A stretch of 38,675 nt of DNA, from NCBI GenBank assembly GCA_013151745.1, contig JAADHS010000255.1, forward strand, positions 1 through 38,675, written 5' to 3'. The notes beneath the pieces were generated by a model. That model saw only the letters and a list, made by a program, of their open reading frames with translations, had not been told where the DNA came from and searched no databases. The position numbers and the translations under genes are program-made. Below, piece after piece: positions 1 through 8,269 of this stretch; positions within the stretch are counted from its first letter, which is position 1; every line of letters begins with the position of its first letter. This stretch comes from Gammaproteobacteria bacterium (GTDB lineage: Bacteria > Pseudomonadota > Gammaproteobacteria > JAADHS01).

Positions 1-36
1 TTTTGTTCCGCCTATATCTCCAGAGAGAACAATCAA
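1..36 (-). CDS. glk: Glucokinase, N-terminal 12 codons only (runs off the left edge)
   Basis: Reading leftwards, a TTG start at 36-34 overlaps the TGA stop of pgl (35-33) and opens a frame that translates to MIVLSGDIGGTK. The DIGGT phosphate-binding loop right after a short hydrophobic beta strand is the N-terminal hallmark of glucokinases and ROK sugar kinases, which phosphorylate glucose with ATP in the cytoplasm. A GAAGGGA ribosome-binding site lies inside the end of pgl at a normal distance. The overlap implies translational coupling with the lactonase, and the pairing makes sense because both act early in glucose catabolism. Only 12 residues are visible, so Glk cannot be separated from a ROK-family kinase. 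Confidence 0.62.
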   Translation of the reverse strand, partial: MIVLSGDIGGTK

Positions 37-779
37 TCTTTAATCCCTTCAGAGGCAGCTTGGTCGATATGCCATGTTACTAACCCGGATGGCTGTAAGA
101 GTTGAATAGGATAAGTTTTTTTGTTTGGATGAGATTTTGAGAAAACTTCTTTAATTATATCAGCCTTAGGTTTTCCACTGGCTATAATGATGATATTTTT
201 TGCGTTATTAATTATTGGCAAAGTGATACTGATTCTCCAACTATCCAGTTTTTTGACGTAGACAGCATCGACCCATTTTTCATGTTGTAGAAGAATATCT
301 GTATCGGGAAACAAGCTGGCAGTATGCCCATCAGATCCAATACCCAGCAAAACTAAGTCGAATATTGGAACGAGCGATTCAGATTTATCCAGGTGCTCTA
401 TGAGTTCTTTTTGATATTCAGCCGCTGCAGTATGAGGGTCTTGTAATTCACCTTTTATGGCGTGAATATTAGCGCTAGGGATGGGGCAGTGATCTAATAA
501 AGAATTTTTAACCATTAGATAATTACTGTCTTGATGATCAGGAGCAACCATTCTTTCGTCACCAAAATAGATATTGAATCCACCCCAATTGATTTCTTCA
601 CAAAAGTGCGTAGAAGCGAGTGACTGATAAATATTTTCGGGTGTGCTACCGCCTGAAAAGGCAACATTAAAAGGTCGGTATCGTTGTTCAGCACGATGAG
701 CCAATGAGGCTATTTCCTTAGCAACACCATGACATAGTGCTTTATAACTAGAATGGATATATAGCTCAGGCTTAGACAT
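33..779 (-). CDS. pgl: 6-phosphogluconolactonase (DevB/SOL type)
   Basis: The 248-residue product has the length and motifs of the DevB/SOL family, which hydrolyses 6-phosphogluconolactone to 6-phosphogluconate in the oxidative pentose phosphate and Entner-Doudoroff routes. Visible signatures are FSGGSTPENIYQ near residue 42, FGDERMV near residue 72 with the following DSNY, and LLGIGSDGHTASLFP near residue 145. The ATG at 779 is preceded by AAGGATAAAC, a good ribosome-binding site. It is cytosolic and lacks a signal peptide. It is the first visible gene of a leftward unit that continues into a glucokinase-like frame through a stop/start overlap. The zwf gene that often precedes pgl is not upstream here: the adjacent ~690 bases carry no gene. 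Confidence 0.95.
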   Translation of the reverse strand: MSKPELYIHSSYKALCHGVAKEIASLAHRAEQRYRPFNVAFSGGSTPENIYQSLASTHFCEEINWGGFNIYFGDERMVAPDHQDSNYLMVKNSLLDHCPIPSANIHAIKGELQDPHTAAAEYQKELIEHLDKSESLVPIFDLVLLGIGSDGHTASLFPDTDILLQHEKWVDAVYVKKLDSWRISITLPIINNAKNIIIIASGKPKADIIKEVFSKSHPNKKTYPIQLLQPSGLVTWHIDQAASEGIKD

Positions 780-1472
780 CAGTTTATCCTTGTTTACTCT
801 AGGCTATTCGAGAATAGAGAACCTGGGCAACGGTATCCATCGTTACTTATTTCGTGTATCGATTCACTCGTACTGTGAAAAATCTATTTGGGTCAACTAT
901 ATTATGTTAAATTTAAAGCCTCTCTGTTTGCTTCATTTGTTCAAAAACTTGATTCCAAATGGTTTTTCTCGCTACGATTTCTATTTTCTGGCCACTTCCT
1001 AGATTAATGACGGTTTACTTGACAAAAATTATTTTTGCATAATAGATGCGTGTACTTACAGGATCAATTAGGTCACAGTTTAACATCAATATACCGATTC
1101 AACATGGCCAAATAATTGACTTCACACGAGTTCATAATTTAAGACAAACTTACACAGCAAAACGAGCTTGAGCAATAAAAGGGTGTTAATCTACTAAGGT
1201 AATGTAGTCCTGAGCATGAGAGGCTGTATAATTTGAGATAGAAAAAAAATACGTTTTTAATATAAATTTCTTTTTTAAAACAGTATCTTAAAGGGTTTAT
1301 ACGTGTTTGGTATCGCTTGACGGAGGGATGTATATTGCGTCAAAGACCGTGATATGCAATATTAAAAGTATTCTGTTGGGTGTTAGGTGACTTAAGTACT
1401 GACATTACTGTATTGTTTTTGGTCAGTGTTGTATGTGAACTACAAGTGAGATAATTTGAGGGGGGAAGAATA
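780..1472. other. Gene-poor intergenic region between pgl and the YhcB-like gene
   Basis: About 690 AT-rich bases lie between two divergent genes. It should hold the promoters of both, but no well-spaced -35/-10 pair stood out on either strand. An open frame of 70 codons at 790-1002 lacks a ribosome-binding site and has a composition resembling translated noncoding DNA, so it is not called. No tRNA fold, terminator or long repeat was recognised. Confidence 0.5.
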
Positions 1473-1856
1473 ATGGAATTGTGGATGTGGACGATCGCTT
1501 TGGCGATGACAGTAGGTGGGTTTACGTGGGGGTTTGCATTTGGTCGTACAGGAAACGCTCAGGCGACAGTCGCGACAGGGACTAATTCTGCAGAGTTAGA
1601 GTCAGAAATGGATGCTCTGAAACAAGAGTTCTCCGGCTATCGAGAAGAGGTGACGGAACATTTTCATACTACAGCGGATTTGGTTCATGAAATGACTCAA
1701 AGTTATAAAGCGGTGTATGAACATTTAGCATCAGGATCACAAGAATTGTGCGCTGGTGAGGTTATCATTACTATGGATAAAACGGCTCAGATTGAAAGTG
1801 GACAAGCGTCTAACGAAGTGGACGCAGAGACGGTTGTGGATACAAAAACGCCCTAA
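1473..1856 (+). CDS. YhcB/ZapG-like inner-membrane protein (DUF1043)
   Basis: A 127-residue protein with one N-terminal transmembrane segment (about residues 4-24) followed by a soluble, acidic, helical region, the layout of the YhcB/ZapG (DUF1043) family of gammaproteobacteria. Family resemblance is strongest in the segment EMDALKQEFSGYREEV and in HFHTTADLVHEMTQSYKAVYEHLASG, which carries the conserved HF, TA-L, Y--VY-HLA pattern. YhcB is a membrane-anchored factor linked in Escherichia coli to cell division and envelope synthesis. The start is set by a purine-rich GAGGGGGGAA ribosome-binding site. The C-terminal tail is poorly conserved. The gene stands alone and ends at a strong hairpin shared with folA. 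Confidence 0.8.
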   Translation: MELWMWTIALAMTVGGFTWGFAFGRTGNAQATVATGTNSAELESEMDALKQEFSGYREEVTEHFHTTADLVHEMTQSYKAVYEHLASGSQELCAGEVIITMDKTAQIESGQASNEVDAETVVDTKTP

Positions 1857-1883
1857 TCGCAAAAACGGTGGAACATGAAAATT

Positions 1884-1909
1884 AAAGAGGGAATATTTAT
1901 TCCCTCTTT
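1884..1909. terminator. Bidirectional hairpin terminator between the YhcB-like gene and folA
   Basis: An 11-bp perfect stem, AAAGAGGGAAT (1884-1894) with ATTCCCTCTTT (1899-1909) and a 4-base loop, is followed by T residues on the plus strand and by TTTAATTTT on the minus strand. The stop codon of folA (1897-1899) falls in the loop and first base pair, so the last folA codons form one arm of the stem. Confidence 0.85.
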
Positions 1910-2391
1910 TCTAAAATAACAAAACTATATGCATGCACATTTTTTTCATCGGGCTGGTGGTTTTCACGTTCAATTTCATACCATTCAGACTCTTCCCATA
2001 CAGGAAAATAAGCATCCCCTGAAAAATTATTACCTTGAATTTGAGTTAAATACAGACGCTGTGCTTTGGGTAACATTTGTTGATAAAAGGAAGTTCCACC
2101 TATTACCATGATTTCGGAATGACCTTCAGCCATGCTGAGTGCTTGTGTTATTGAGTGGGCGACCTGACAACCTGGAGCAGAATAATGGCGATCTTTTGTG
2201 ACGATAATATTGATGCGGCCAGGTAAAGCCTTGCCAATAGATTCGTGTGTTTTTCGACCCATTAAAACAGGTTTACCCATAGTCACTTTTTTAAAATATT
2301 TTAGATCAGCGGGCAAATGCCAGGGTAGTTGGTTGTCTGAACCTATCAGGCGATTATTATCCATGGCGGCAATAATTGAGATTGTGGGCAT
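1897..2391 (-). CDS. folA: Dihydrofolate reductase
   Basis: Chromosomal type I dihydrofolate reductase, which reduces dihydrofolate with NADPH and so regenerates the cofactor consumed by thymidylate synthase. From the ATG at 2391 the product has 164 residues, close to the usual ~160. Visible are SIIAAMDNNRLIG at the N-terminus, NQLPWHLPADLKYFK with the catalytic acid D29 (equivalent to E. coli D27), VLMGRKTHESIGKALPGR for NADPH binding, and IMVIGGTSFYQQML near residue 99. An upstream in-frame start at 2424 would add 11 residues and overlap thyA. The ATG at 2391 is preferred because GGAAAAACA precedes it and MPTISII is the family N-terminus. It sits 13 bases after thyA and is probably cotranscribed. 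Confidence 0.96.
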   Translation of the reverse strand: MPTISIIAAMDNNRLIGSDNQLPWHLPADLKYFKKVTMGKPVLMGRKTHESIGKALPGRINIIVTKDRHYSAPGCQVAHSITQALSMAEGHSEIMVIGGTSFYQQMLPKAQRLYLTQIQGNNFSGDAYFPVWEESEWYEIERENHQPDEKNVHAYSFVILEKRE

Positions 2392-2404
2392 TGTTTTTCC
2401 GGTT

Positions 2405-3199
2405 TTATATTGCGACAGGCGCACTAATGCCCGGATGACTTTGATAGTTCGTTAATTCAAAATCTTCGTAGCGAAATTCAAAAATGTTTTTAATATCCGG
2501 GTTTATTTTCATTGTGGGCAGTGGGTACGATGTTCGGCTTAATTGTAGTTCTGTTTGCTGCAAATGATTAAGATATAAATGTGCGTCTCCCAAAGTATGT
2601 ATGAAGTCCCCCGTTTTTAATCCCGTGACTTGGGCGACCATCATGGTGAGCAAGGCATAAGAAGCAATGTTAAAGGGGACACCGAGAAAAATATCAGCAC
2701 TGCGCTGATACAGTTGGCAAGAAAGCTTTCCATCAGCAACATAAAATTGAAAAAAAGCATGGCAGGGGGGAAGTGCCATATTATGTAATTCGCCAACATT
2801 CCAGGCGCTCACAATAATTCGTCTGGAATCGGGGGTTTCGTTTATTTGTCGAATGATTTGACTAAGTTGATCAATAGATTGACCTGATTGAGTTGGCCAT
2901 GAACGCCATTGAGCACCATAAACGGGGCCTAAGTCTCCCTTTTTGTCAGCCCATTCATCCCAAATCGTGACCCCATTTTCTTTTAAATAAGCGGTATTAG
3001 TAGAGCCTTGAATAAACCACAGTAGTTCATGAATAATGGATTTTAAATGGAGTTTTTTTGTCGTGACAGCAGGAAAGCCATGATTGAGGTTGAATCGCAT
3101 TTGATAACCAAAAACACTCAAAGTGCCTGTACCGGTACGATCTGTTTTAGTGATGCCATTTTCTTTAACATGGCGCATGAGATCAAGGTATTGCTGCAT
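2405..3199 (-). CDS. thyA: Thymidylate synthase
   Basis: ThyA methylates dUMP to dTMP using methylenetetrahydrofolate, leaving dihydrofolate for the adjacent folA product to recycle. The 264-residue length equals that of the E. coli enzyme, and the nucleophile in [12 protein letters not shown] falls at C146 exactly as expected. Further signatures are [12 protein letters not shown] near residue 20, [12 protein letters not shown] near residue 57, [14 protein letters not shown] near residue 125 and [17 protein letters not shown] with the dUMP-binding region. AAGAGA precedes the ATG. Gene order thyA-folA with a 13-base gap indicates an operon, transcribed away from fbp. Confidence 0.97.
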   Translation of the reverse strand: MQQYLDLMRHVKENGITKTDRTGTGTLSVFGYQMRFNLNHGFPAVTTKKLHLKSIIHELLWFIQGSTNTAYLKENGVTIWDEWADKKGDLGPVYGAQWRSWPTQSGQSIDQLSQIIRQINETPDSRRIIVSAWNVGELHNMALPPCHAFFQFYVADGKLSCQLYQRSADIFLGVPFNIASYALLTMMVAQVTGLKTGDFIHTLGDAHLYLNHLQQTELQLSRTSYPLPTMKINPDIKNIFEFRYEDFELTNYQSHPGISAPVAI

Positions 3200-3734
3200 A
3201 GCGGTCTCTTATTGCTGTAAGCGTGTTTTGTAAGGTACATCATACCGTACTAATGAATTTGTATTATTCCGAAATCTAGGGCTACAGGATTAATGTTAGG
3301 GTAATTGATACTCATTCTTTACGTTGTACTTTTAGGTGATTTTTGTCAATAGAATATAGCATCTTACTTGTACTAGAGCATAGGGTTCGCTAATGCTCAT
3401 CTAATCTTTTTGTTTGTTGGGGTTAATCATAAAAAAGTCTCTATTCTTCAATGGTATAAATAGATTTTTTTGTTATAAAGTTTGTCGTTATGTCAACAAT
3501 AATGCCTTACTTTAGCCCCATAGACTTTATTTTTTGGTTGAAAAACAGCATAATACGATGCTCAGAAACAGTCTGCTGTTTGGTTTAGTCAATGACAGGC
3601 TCTGAAAACCATAGCGTAAAAAATATACGATGTGTACGCAGCAGGCTTTATAAACAAATTTTTAACGATGTAGATAATCTCTGGTTCGTTACCTGATTTT
3701 TATTCCATTTTTTATATTATTTAAGGAAAGTACA
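3200..3734. other. Divergent intergenic region between thyA and fbp
   Basis: About 535 AT-rich bases separate two divergently transcribed genes. It should contain both promoters. Only small inverted repeats are visible, such as GAGCAT/ATGCTC near 3377-3399 and AAACAG/CTGTTT near 3567-3582. No RNA gene, riboswitch or convincing promoter was identified. Confidence 0.45.
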
Positions 3735-4748
3735 ATGCATACGGGTGAATTTTTATCGCAATTTATTATGGAAGAGCAACGTCGTTTTAAAGACGCAAGT
3801 GGTGATTTTAGTGGACTGTTAAATGATATTTGCACTGCCTGTAAAGTGATATCGAATGGGGTTAACAAAGGTGCGCTTATCGGTGTACTAGGCAGTGCAG
3901 AAACTGAAAATGTTCAAGGCGAGACACAGAAAAAATTAGATATCTTGTCAAATGAAGTTTTTTTGCAATGTAACGAGTGGACGGGGCATCTGGGGGCGAT
4001 GGCTTCTGAAGAAATGGATGATATTTATCCTATTCCAGATCAATATCCACGAGGTAAATATCTGTTAGTTTTTGATCCATTAGATGGTTCTTCAAATATC
4101 GATGTTAATATTTCTGTTGGTACTATATTTTCTATACTGCGTTGTCCCGATCATATTAAAGAACCGACAGCAAAAGACTTTTTATTGCCAGGGACGAAAC
4201 AGGTTTGTGGCGGTTATGCCCTTTATGGTCCTTCTACTATGTTGGTATTAACGACCGGTAATGGTGTCAACGGTTTTACTTTGGATCAAAATATTGGCGA
4301 GTTTGTTTTAACTCATGCCAATATGATGATTCCAGAAGATACTCAAGAGTTTGCAATTAATGCTTCAAATATGCGGTTTTGGGAAGCGCCAGTTAACCGT
4401 TATATCGATGAATGTTTGGCAGGTACAACGGGAGTGAGAGATAAAAATTTCAATATGCGCTGGGTCGCTTCTATGGTTGCGGAAGTCCATCGTATTTTAG
4501 TTCGTGGCGGTATTTTTATGTATCCTAAGGATAATAAAGATCCGACCAAAGCAGGCAAACTTCGTCTTCTTTATGAAGCCAACCCAATGTCATTTATTGT
4601 CGAGCAAGCGGGTGGTATCAGTTCTACGGGTCGAGAGCGCATTATGGATATCGTCCCCGATGGTTTGCATCAACGTGTCCCGGTCATCCTTGGTTCAAAA
4701 AATGAAGTTGATCGTGTTGTTTCTTACCATGACGACGTTAAGGGTTAA
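3735..4748 (+). CDS. fbp: Fructose-1,6-bisphosphatase, class I
   Basis: Class I FBPase hydrolyses fructose 1,6-bisphosphate to fructose 6-phosphate, the committed step of gluconeogenesis, in the cytoplasm. The 337-residue length fits the family (E. coli 332). Key motifs are the metal-binding [12 protein letters not shown] (D114, D117), the metal-associated SEEMDD near residue 92, [14 protein letters not shown] near residue 152, [16 protein letters not shown] near residue 240 and [18 protein letters not shown] near the end. The ATG follows AAGGAAAG at good spacing. It is a single-gene unit, divergent from thyA and convergent with hemL across a shared terminator. Confidence 0.97.
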   Translation: MHTGEFLSQFIMEEQRRFKDASGDFSGLLNDICTACKVISNGVNKGALIGVLGSAETENVQGETQKKLDILSNEVFLQCNEWTGHLGAMASEEMDDIYPIPDQYPRGKYLLVFDPLDGSSNIDVNISVGTIFSILRCPDHIKEPTAKDFLLPGTKQVCGGYALYGPSTMLVLTTGNGVNGFTLDQNIGEFVLTHANMMIPEDTQEFAINASNMRFWEAPVNRYIDECLAGTTGVRDKNFNMRWVASMVAEVHRILVRGGIFMYPKDNKDPTKAGKLRLLYEANPMSFIVEQAGGISSTGRERIMDIVPDGLHQRVPVILGSKNEVDRVVSYHDDVKG

Positions 4749-4785
4749 AAACAATATTTAAATAGTTTCGCATTCACTTCTAAAA

Positions 4786-4812
4786 AAGGCGGTTGAGATT
4801 TTCAACCGCCTT
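4786..4812. terminator. Bidirectional terminator between fbp and hemL
   Basis: Perfect 11-bp stem AAGGCGGTTGA (4786-4796) and TCAACCGCCTT (4802-4812) with a 5-base loop. A run of six A residues lies just left (T run for the minus strand) and GAATTTTTTCTT lies right. This is the expected form for a terminator serving both fbp and the thiD-thiE-hemL operon. Confidence 0.9.
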
Positions 4813-4828
4813 GAATTTTTTCTTCAAT

Positions 4829-6109
4829 CTAGAGCAGACTAAAAACCTGTTCGGCCACATCTAATGTATCGTCAATATCCTTATCAGTGTGTGCAGCAGA
4901 GACAAATCCCGTTTCAAATGCGGATGGAGCAAGATAAATGCCTCGCTCAAGCATGCCGTGATAAAATTTTTGGAAACGTTCTAGGTCACATTTAACCACT
5001 TGATCATAGCGATTGATTTTGTTTTCGTCCGTAAAAAATACACCAAACATACCGCCTACTTGGTTATAGGACATGGCAATGTTGTTTGCTTTGGCTCGTT
5101 CGACGAGGCCTGCCGCCAGTTTGTTGGTTTTTTTGTTGAGTCGGTCAAAAAAATCAGTTGTCGAAATGCCTTTCAATGTCGCTAAACCTGCTGCCATTGA
5201 GGCGGGATTTCCAGACAGGGTACCGGCTTGGTAAACTGGCCCTAATGGTGCAATTTGCTCCATAATTTTTTGTTTGCCGCCAAAAGCACCCACAGGCAGG
5301 CCGCCGCCGATGATCTTGCCTAAAGTAGTGAGGTCGGGCATGACATTATAATGTGCTTGAGCACCTCCCAGCGAGACTCGAAAGCCGGTCATGACCTCAT
5401 CGAAAATTAAAACGGTTTGATATTCGTCGCACAGGGTACGCAAGCCCTCGAGAAACCCAGGTTCAGGGGGAATACAGTTCATATTTCCTGCTACCGGCTC
5501 AACAATAATGCAGGCGATTTCATCGCCCATTTTTTTGAAGGTCTCTTGAACTTGTCCAATATCGTTAAAGCTTAAAGTAATGGTATGTTCAGCGAGCGCT
5601 GCAGGAACACCGGGAGAAGTCGGTACACCTAAGGTTAAGGCGCCTGAACCTGCCTTAACCAATAAAGAATCCGAATGTCCGTGATAGCATCCTTCGAATT
5701 TAATAATCTTATCGCGCCCGGTATAGCCACGGGCGAGACGAATAGCACTCATCGTGGCTTCTGTTCCAGAGCTGACCATGCGTATCATTTCAACGGATGG
5801 AACCAGGTCACAGACTAAATTAGCCATTTCAGTTTCGATTGCCGTGGGCGCGCCAAAACCAAGACTGTTTTGTATTGTTGTGGTTACCGCTTTGATGACA
5901 TCAGGATGGGCGTGACCGAGAATCATGGGTCCCCAAGAGGCGACATAGTCTATATATTGTTTATCGTCCTCATCAATCAGGTAAGCGCCTTGTCCTTTCT
6001 TAAAAAAAACGGGATCACCACCCACACCTCGGAAAGCACGTACTGGCGAGTTGACTCCGCCAGGGATATGTTTTTGGGCTGCTAAAAACAGATTATGAGA
6101 TCGAGACAT
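4829..6109 (-). CDS. hemL: Glutamate-1-semialdehyde 2,1-aminomutase
   Basis: HemL converts glutamate-1-semialdehyde to 5-aminolevulinate, the precursor of heme and other tetrapyrroles, using pyridoxal/pyridoxamine phosphate. The 426 residues match the family length. Motifs include [12 protein letters not shown] at residue 15, [20 protein letters not shown] near 113, the [16 protein letters not shown] segment near 141, FDEVMTGFR near 236, and the cofactor lysine K265 in [18 protein letters not shown]. The ATG is preceded by AAAAGG. It is the last gene of the thiD-thiE-hemL transcription unit, 18 bases after thiE, and ends at a strong terminator. The clustering of hemL with thiamine genes is familiar from pseudomonads. 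Confidence 0.97.
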   Translation of the reverse strand: MSRSHNLFLAAQKHIPGGVNSPVRAFRGVGGDPVFFKKGQGAYLIDEDDKQYIDYVASWGPMILGHAHPDVIKAVTTTIQNSLGFGAPTAIETEMANLVCDLVPSVEMIRMVSSGTEATMSAIRLARGYTGRDKIIKFEGCYHGHSDSLLVKAGSGALTLGVPTSPGVPAALAEHTITLSFNDIGQVQETFKKMGDEIACIIVEPVAGNMNCIPPEPGFLEGLRTLCDEYQTVLIFDEVMTGFRVSLGGAQAHYNVMPDLTTLGKIIGGGLPVGAFGGKQKIMEQIAPLGPVYQAGTLSGNPASMAAGLATLKGISTTDFFDRLNKKTNKLAAGLVERAKANNIAMSYNQVGGMFGVFFTDENKINRYDQVVKCDLERFQKFYHGMLERGIYLAPSAFETGFVSAAHTDKDIDDTLDVAEQVFSLL

Positions 6110-6127
6110 TTGTTTGTACCTTTTAAT

Positions 6128-6751
6128 TTATTTAGGAGGAAATAAACCAATAAATTTTTTTGTATTATGTTGCGGATCGCCTGAACCGAATATCGAATCA
6201 ATGGCGGCGAGTAAATGAGCACCTGAAGCTAATAACGATGCGCCATTTTCTGGTGTGATGCCGCCAATAGCGACAATGGGTAAGTTATATTTTTGATTCG
6301 CTATGGTTAACAATGCAGGAGATGCGAGTGCGGCATCGGGTTTATTGTATGAGTCAAAAAAGCGACCCAATGCAATATAATCAGCGCCTTGTTGATGTGC
6401 AGCAGCAGCGCGCTGCAAACTATTATAACAAGAGATCCCAATCACTGCGTTCGCGCCTAATTTTGTCCGTGCGGCCGCAATGGAATGATCCTTGAGTCCC
6501 AAATGAACACCATGAGCCTGAACAGCCAAAGCTAATTCAATGTGATCATTAATAATGAAAACAGTTTGATATTGAGCGCATAAGTTTTTTAATGCAAGAG
6601 CAATGGCGTGTTGTTGTGCTGGAGTTCGAATTTTATCCCTATATTGAATAACATGCGCACCGCCCATGAGTACCGCTTCAACTTGACTAATCAGCTTTTT
6701 ATCGTTTTTTTCATCTTTAGTGATGGCGTATAAGCCCGACTTGGGAAACAA
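6128..6751 (-). CDS. thiE: Thiamine-phosphate synthase
   Basis: ThiE joins hydroxymethylpyrimidine pyrophosphate and the thiazole phosphate to give thiamine phosphate. The 207-residue TIM-barrel shows GLYAIT at the start, VIQYRDK (34-40) for phosphate binding, FIINDHIELA near 65, GVHLGLKD near 81, VIGISCYN near 103 and ADYIALGRFF near 123, with VAIGGITPEN towards the C-terminus. The start is TTG at 6751, two bases after the thiD stop. AAGGAAAC inside the thiD end supplies the ribosome-binding site, and no ATG is available nearby. This close spacing implies translational coupling with thiD, which makes its pyrimidine substrate. Confidence 0.94.
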   Translation of the reverse strand: MFPKSGLYAITKDEKNDKKLISQVEAVLMGGAHVIQYRDKIRTPAQQHAIALALKNLCAQYQTVFIINDHIELALAVQAHGVHLGLKDHSIAAARTKLGANAVIGISCYNSLQRAAAAHQQGADYIALGRFFDSYNKPDAALASPALLTIANQKYNLPIVAIGGITPENGASLLASGAHLLAAIDSIFGSGDPQHNTKKFIGLFPPK

Positions 6752-6753
6752 GC

Positions 6754-7572
6754 TTAGTTTCCTTTTTCGTTTTCTTTTTTATTCGTACTCCAGAACAACC
6801 GATTAGGTATGTGCTGTCCCATGCCTATGCGATAACCATGATCCAATGCGTTCCAAGTATATTCTTGTGCTTCGTGGATCGCTGTAAACGGTTCTAGCCC
6901 TTGAGCAAGCAGGCCAGAAATCGCCGCTGCCAAGGTACATCCAGAGCCATGGTAGTGGTGAGGAAGACGCTCCCAACTAAAGGTTTCAAGTAACCTGCGG
7001 TTGCCAAAAAGTGAATTGATAACGTGATGTGTCTTTTCGTGGGTGCCGGTAACCAGAACAAACTCACAACCACAGTCTAGTAGCTCTTGAGCGCAGGCAT
7101 CGAGTGTATCCGCTTCTGTAGCCAGTATTTTTGCTTCGAGACTATTGGGTGTCAGTACCGTAGTCAGTGGAATAAGCAAGTTGATTAGCGCATTTTGTAT
7201 GGCAGTATCGCTGAGCGGATCACCGTTGCCAGATGCGAGCACAGGATCTAAGACAAGCGGCACATTGGGGTAATCCGAAATAATACTATGGATTGCTTCT
7301 GTGTTATCGGCACTACCTAGCATACCAATTTTAAATGCAGCAACAGGAATATCTTCAAGTACCGTTTTTGCTTGGGCAATAACATGGCTTGCTTCAATAG
7401 GGAAGTAGGATTTAACGCTTTGTGTATTTTGTACAGTGATTGCAGTGATAACGGGAGCGGTGTGGCAGCCCATGCTTGCTAATGTTTCAATGTCAGCTTG
7501 AATACCCGCACCACCGGTTGGATCTGTCCCGGAAAAAACCATAACAACAGGAGTTGAGAGGAAATTTGACAT
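6754..7572 (-). CDS. thiD: Hydroxymethylpyrimidine/phosphomethylpyrimidine kinase
   Basis: ThiD phosphorylates HMP and HMP phosphate to HMP pyrophosphate for thiamine synthesis. The 272-residue ribokinase-fold protein has FSGTDPTGGAGIQADI near residue 13, VITAITVQNT near 41, KIGMLGS near 81, VLDPVLASGNGDPL near 107, TPNSLEAKIL near 141 and the anion-hole motif GSGCTLAAAISG at 209-220. AAGGA precedes the ATG. It is the promoter-proximal gene of the thiD-thiE-hemL unit. I looked for a TPP riboswitch upstream and found no conserved CTGAGA or ACCTGATCTGG elements. A 9-bp inverted repeat lies about 75 bases upstream. Confidence 0.96.
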   Translation of the reverse strand: MSNFLSTPVVMVFSGTDPTGGAGIQADIETLASMGCHTAPVITAITVQNTQSVKSYFPIEASHVIAQAKTVLEDIPVAAFKIGMLGSADNTEAIHSIISDYPNVPLVLDPVLASGNGDPLSDTAIQNALINLLIPLTTVLTPNSLEAKILATEADTLDACAQELLDCGCEFVLVTGTHEKTHHVINSLFGNRRLLETFSWERLPHHYHGSGCTLAAAISGLLAQGLEPFTAIHEAQEYTWNALDHGYRIGMGQHIPNRLFWSTNKKENEKGN

Positions 7573-7951
7573 TGCAGGCTTCCTTAGGAACTGTAAAAAA
7601 ATAACTTAACATTCTACTTGTCTACCATTCCCTTGCGACGATCACCTAAGTTCGATAGGCCCCTAGCGCGAACTTAGTCCATTCCTGGATGTTTCCGGTG
7701 TTGCCCAAAGAAACAAGTATCCTGGGGTGTGTACTTGGCGACGAAATGCTACTCGGCACAAGAATGCTAAGTTATTTATTTACAGGCTCTTATCTCCTAA
7801 TACACATGAGGGCAATAGTGCTTTGATATCAGTAGGGTAAATTAGAGGTAAACCGAGTCGTTGCTAAAAACTGAGTAAAAAAAGCCAGTGATATACTGGC
7901 TCAATTAATAACACTATGTAATTATTTTATAATTGCGTTAGCAATCGAAAA
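7573..7951. other. Intergenic region between thiD and the cytochrome c gene
   Basis: About 380 bases separate two minus-strand genes, so this should carry the promoter of thiD and the terminator of the cytochrome gene. A perfect inverted repeat, CTAAGTTCG (7646-7654) and CGAACTTAG (7669-7677) with a 14-base loop, is the main structure on the thiD side. The cytochrome terminator lies at 7877-7901. The rest shows nothing recognisable. Confidence 0.5.
7877..7901 (-). terminator. Intrinsic terminator of the cytochrome c gene
   Basis: On the minus strand, AGCCAGT and ACTGGCT form a 7-bp stem with a 5-base loop (7883-7901), followed directly by a run of seven T residues (7883-7877 read in reverse). 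It begins about 50 bases after the stop codon. Confidence 0.85.
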
Positions 7952-8269
7952 TTATAGGCCGAGGATGAAATCAACCAATTTTTCGATGTCAGCATCAGCT
8001 ACGCGAGGCGAGTATGGAGGCATTGGAACACCACCCGTAATTTCAGTCCAGTTACCTTTACCGCCGTTTTTAACTTTGTCGATTAATGTTGCGCGATCAG
8101 CCCCTTTAGCTGCAACATCTTTCCATGCAGGACCAACGACTTTATTATCTACAGAGTGACATGCTAAACAACCGCTTTTTTTAGCAAGATCTAAATCTGC
8201 ACTAGCTGTACCAGCGACACCAAAAGTTAATGCTATAGCAGCAGGAACACTCAACCAACGTGCTTTCAT
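7952..8269 (-). CDS. Periplasmic c-type cytochrome, c551/c552-like
   Basis: A 105-residue class I cytochrome c. Residues 1-24 form a signal peptide ending in TASA. The mature protein has one heme-binding motif, CLACH (C34, C37, H38), and a probable axial ligand M83 in VPMPPYSP. The tail DIEKLVDFILGL is the C-terminal helix of the c551/c8 group, small periplasmic electron carriers for respiratory oxidases or nitrite reductase. The ATG at 8269 has a near-perfect AGGAGATAAC ribosome-binding site. The frame stays open upstream to 8509 but that extension is low-complexity and lacks a site. The gene is monocistronic with its own terminator; its redox partner is not in this window. Confidence 0.93.
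   Translation of the reverse strand: MKARWLSVPAAIALTFGVAGTASADLDLAKKSGCLACHSVDNKVVGPAWKDVAAKGADRATLIDKVKNGGKGNWTEITGGVPMPPYSPRVADADIEKLVDFILGL

Noticed and set aside
790-1002. Open frame of 70 codons next to pgl
   Set aside because: No ribosome-binding site, no recognisable motif, and a composition like translated intergenic DNA.
7640-7680. tRNA-like T-arm (AGTTCGA between CCTA and TAGG)
   Set aside because: No matching acceptor, D or anticodon arms nearby; the longer 9-bp inverted repeat explains the bases better.
7573-7800. TPP riboswitch upstream of thiD
   Set aside because: The conserved thi-box elements were not found on the minus strand; only an unrelated inverted repeat is present.
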